From assembly GCA_026770585.1 (NCBI GenBank), contig MU648053.1, forward strand, positions 9,486 through 21,991: a stretch of DNA of 12,506 nucleotides, written 5' to 3'. Source of the stretch: Baffinella frigidus. Its lineage: Eukaryota > Cryptophyceae > Cryptomonadales > Baffinellaceae. The translations under genes and the position numbers were made by a program. This document shows positions 11,973 to 12,506 of the stretch, in pieces. Under the pieces are notes generated by a model. That model was given only the letters and a program-made list of their open reading frames with translations. It was not told the DNA's origin and made no database searches. How positions within the stretch are numbered: the stretch's first letter is position 1; the number at the start of each line of letters is the position of its first letter.

Positions 11973-12101
11973 TTCGGCTGGGTACGATTTTGAAACACGA
12001 TTTTCAAGGGCACAAAACCCCGCCCAAGAAATTTGTCAACCTCAGTTTCTAATTTCGGGGGCGATTTCGGGGGTAAACGGCCGGGTCTGTACCTTTTTCG
12101 G
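11973..12101 (-). promoter_or_regulatory. Putative ubiquitin promoter and leader
   Basis: This stretch lies immediately upstream of the candidate start and is highly similar in the two arms, with CGTGTTTCAAAATCGTACCC identical. It is less GC-rich than its surroundings. I see no TATA box at a convincing distance. The role is inferred from position only. Confidence 0.35.
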
Positions 12102-12390
12102 CTTTGGTGTCTGAGGGGTAAGTACGAAAGACGGACGCTGGTGTGAGCTAGCGAGGGGACTCGCGAGGGAGGTAGGGGGGGGTGGTATGGAGCCTTTTGC
12201 GGCAACCGCACCTCACACCCCTGTAAGATGCTGTCCTGATACCGCACGGTAGGGACATGAGTCGGCAGCTTACGAGGAGGATACCCAGGGTCGTCCTGTA
12301 GCATGACGAGCGCGGTCTCGGTGTCCTGCTGCCAGGAGCGACTGAGACCAAGCAGGGGACCTTGGGGGGGGTAGACACCACCGAAGTGTC
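12102..12390. other. Unassigned region beyond the inverted repeat
   Basis: A minus-strand frame through about 12345-12190 reads smoothly with segments such as QDTETALVMLQDDPGYPPRK and LPTHVPTVRYQDSILQG, which look more protein-like than the surrounding frames. I do not recognise a family, and the frame continues into the inverted repeat as low-complexity sequence. It may be a piece of an element-encoded protein or a fragment of a gene. Confidence 0.3.
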
Positions 12391-12451
12391 AGCCTTGGTC
12401 GGACAGGTGGTGAGCCTCAGTGGGAGGCTCATCACCTGTCCGATCAAGGCT
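12391..12451. repeat. 28-bp-stem hairpin with 5-base loop
   Basis: 12391-12418 (AGCCTTGGTCGGACAGGTGG, then TGAGCCTC) pairs with 12424-12451 across AGTGG. The only two mismatches would be G-U pairs in RNA transcribed from the plus strand. The size suits a small-RNA precursor or the foldback end of an element. No tract of T follows. Confidence 0.9.
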
Positions 12452-12506
12452 GCACAGAAGGGCCTTTTCTCACATCGCAACGTGGGGGCCTAGGTGGGGG
12501 AGGGGG

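Larger units (their letters stand above)
11427..12101 (-). repeat. Right arm of large inverted repeat (ubiquitin 5' region)
   Basis: Read on the minus strand this matches the left arm at 806-1845 after removing the left arm's three insertions. It includes the block from GACAAATTTCTTGG to GTACCCAGCCGAA, the CCGCCCCTTCGGCC region and a stretch ending TGGGTTTCGCGCGCC, 65 bases before ubiquitin exon 1. This arm is the shorter and cleaner version and supplies empty sites for the insertions at 1085, 1248 and 1561. Its position makes it the natural promoter, leader and first intron of the ubiquitin gene. Confidence 0.9.

Overview
The window looks like a piece of a GC-rich eukaryotic nuclear genome, probably from a microalga. 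No bacterial-style gene packing is visible. The only recognisable coding sequence is a set of short exons on the minus strand, all joined in phase 0 and mostly bounded by CAG acceptors and GT donors. The ubiquitin they encode has Ser19, Asp24 and Ala57, as plant and green-algal ubiquitin does, and the introns are full of degenerate TTTAGGG/TTCAGGG-like words. A green-lineage alga is therefore my best guess, held loosely; the species cannot be read from the sequence.

Main gene, read right to left: a possible start exon (ATGCAG, 11972-11967), ubiquitin exons at 11361-11320 (I3-E16), 10786-10742 (V17-Q31), 9578-9483 (D32-K63) and 8601-8512 (E64-G76 plus a 17-residue basic tail ending at a donor, not a stop), then exons at 7810-7700, 7114-7049 and 6829-6770 that encode a basic tail and helices I-II of an HMG box, and perhaps a last exon at 5807-5775 ending in TAA. 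Strand, order and phase agree with a single ubiquitin-HMG-box fusion gene; this is inference. HMG helix III was not found. The ubiquitin and HMG exon identities themselves are read directly.

Most of the exons are accompanied by broken copies of themselves: five copies of the last ubiquitin exon, at least five fragments of the D32-K63 exon, partial copies of all three HMG exons (one with an 18-base in-frame deletion, one with a microinversion), and copies of the exon-4 3' end. The gene body is a mosaic of tandem duplication, with only one clean version of each exon.

The rest is repetitive DNA. A large inverted repeat (806-1845 and 11427-12101) carries the putative 5' end of the ubiquitin gene; the left arm is an orphan copy. 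Comparing the arms gives empty sites for three small insertions in the left arm. Several short families with terminal inverted repeats are present (TATCCCTTAAGTG, ACAGGGGTACCTCGCTC, CCACACAGCGGG, AGCCCAGATACCCCTGTA), plus a 58-bp tandem array, a 21-bp minisatellite, GA-rich DNA, and a 28-bp-stem hairpin near the right end. The sequence opens with 23 Gs. I see no tRNA, rRNA, CRISPR, transposase or other complete gene.
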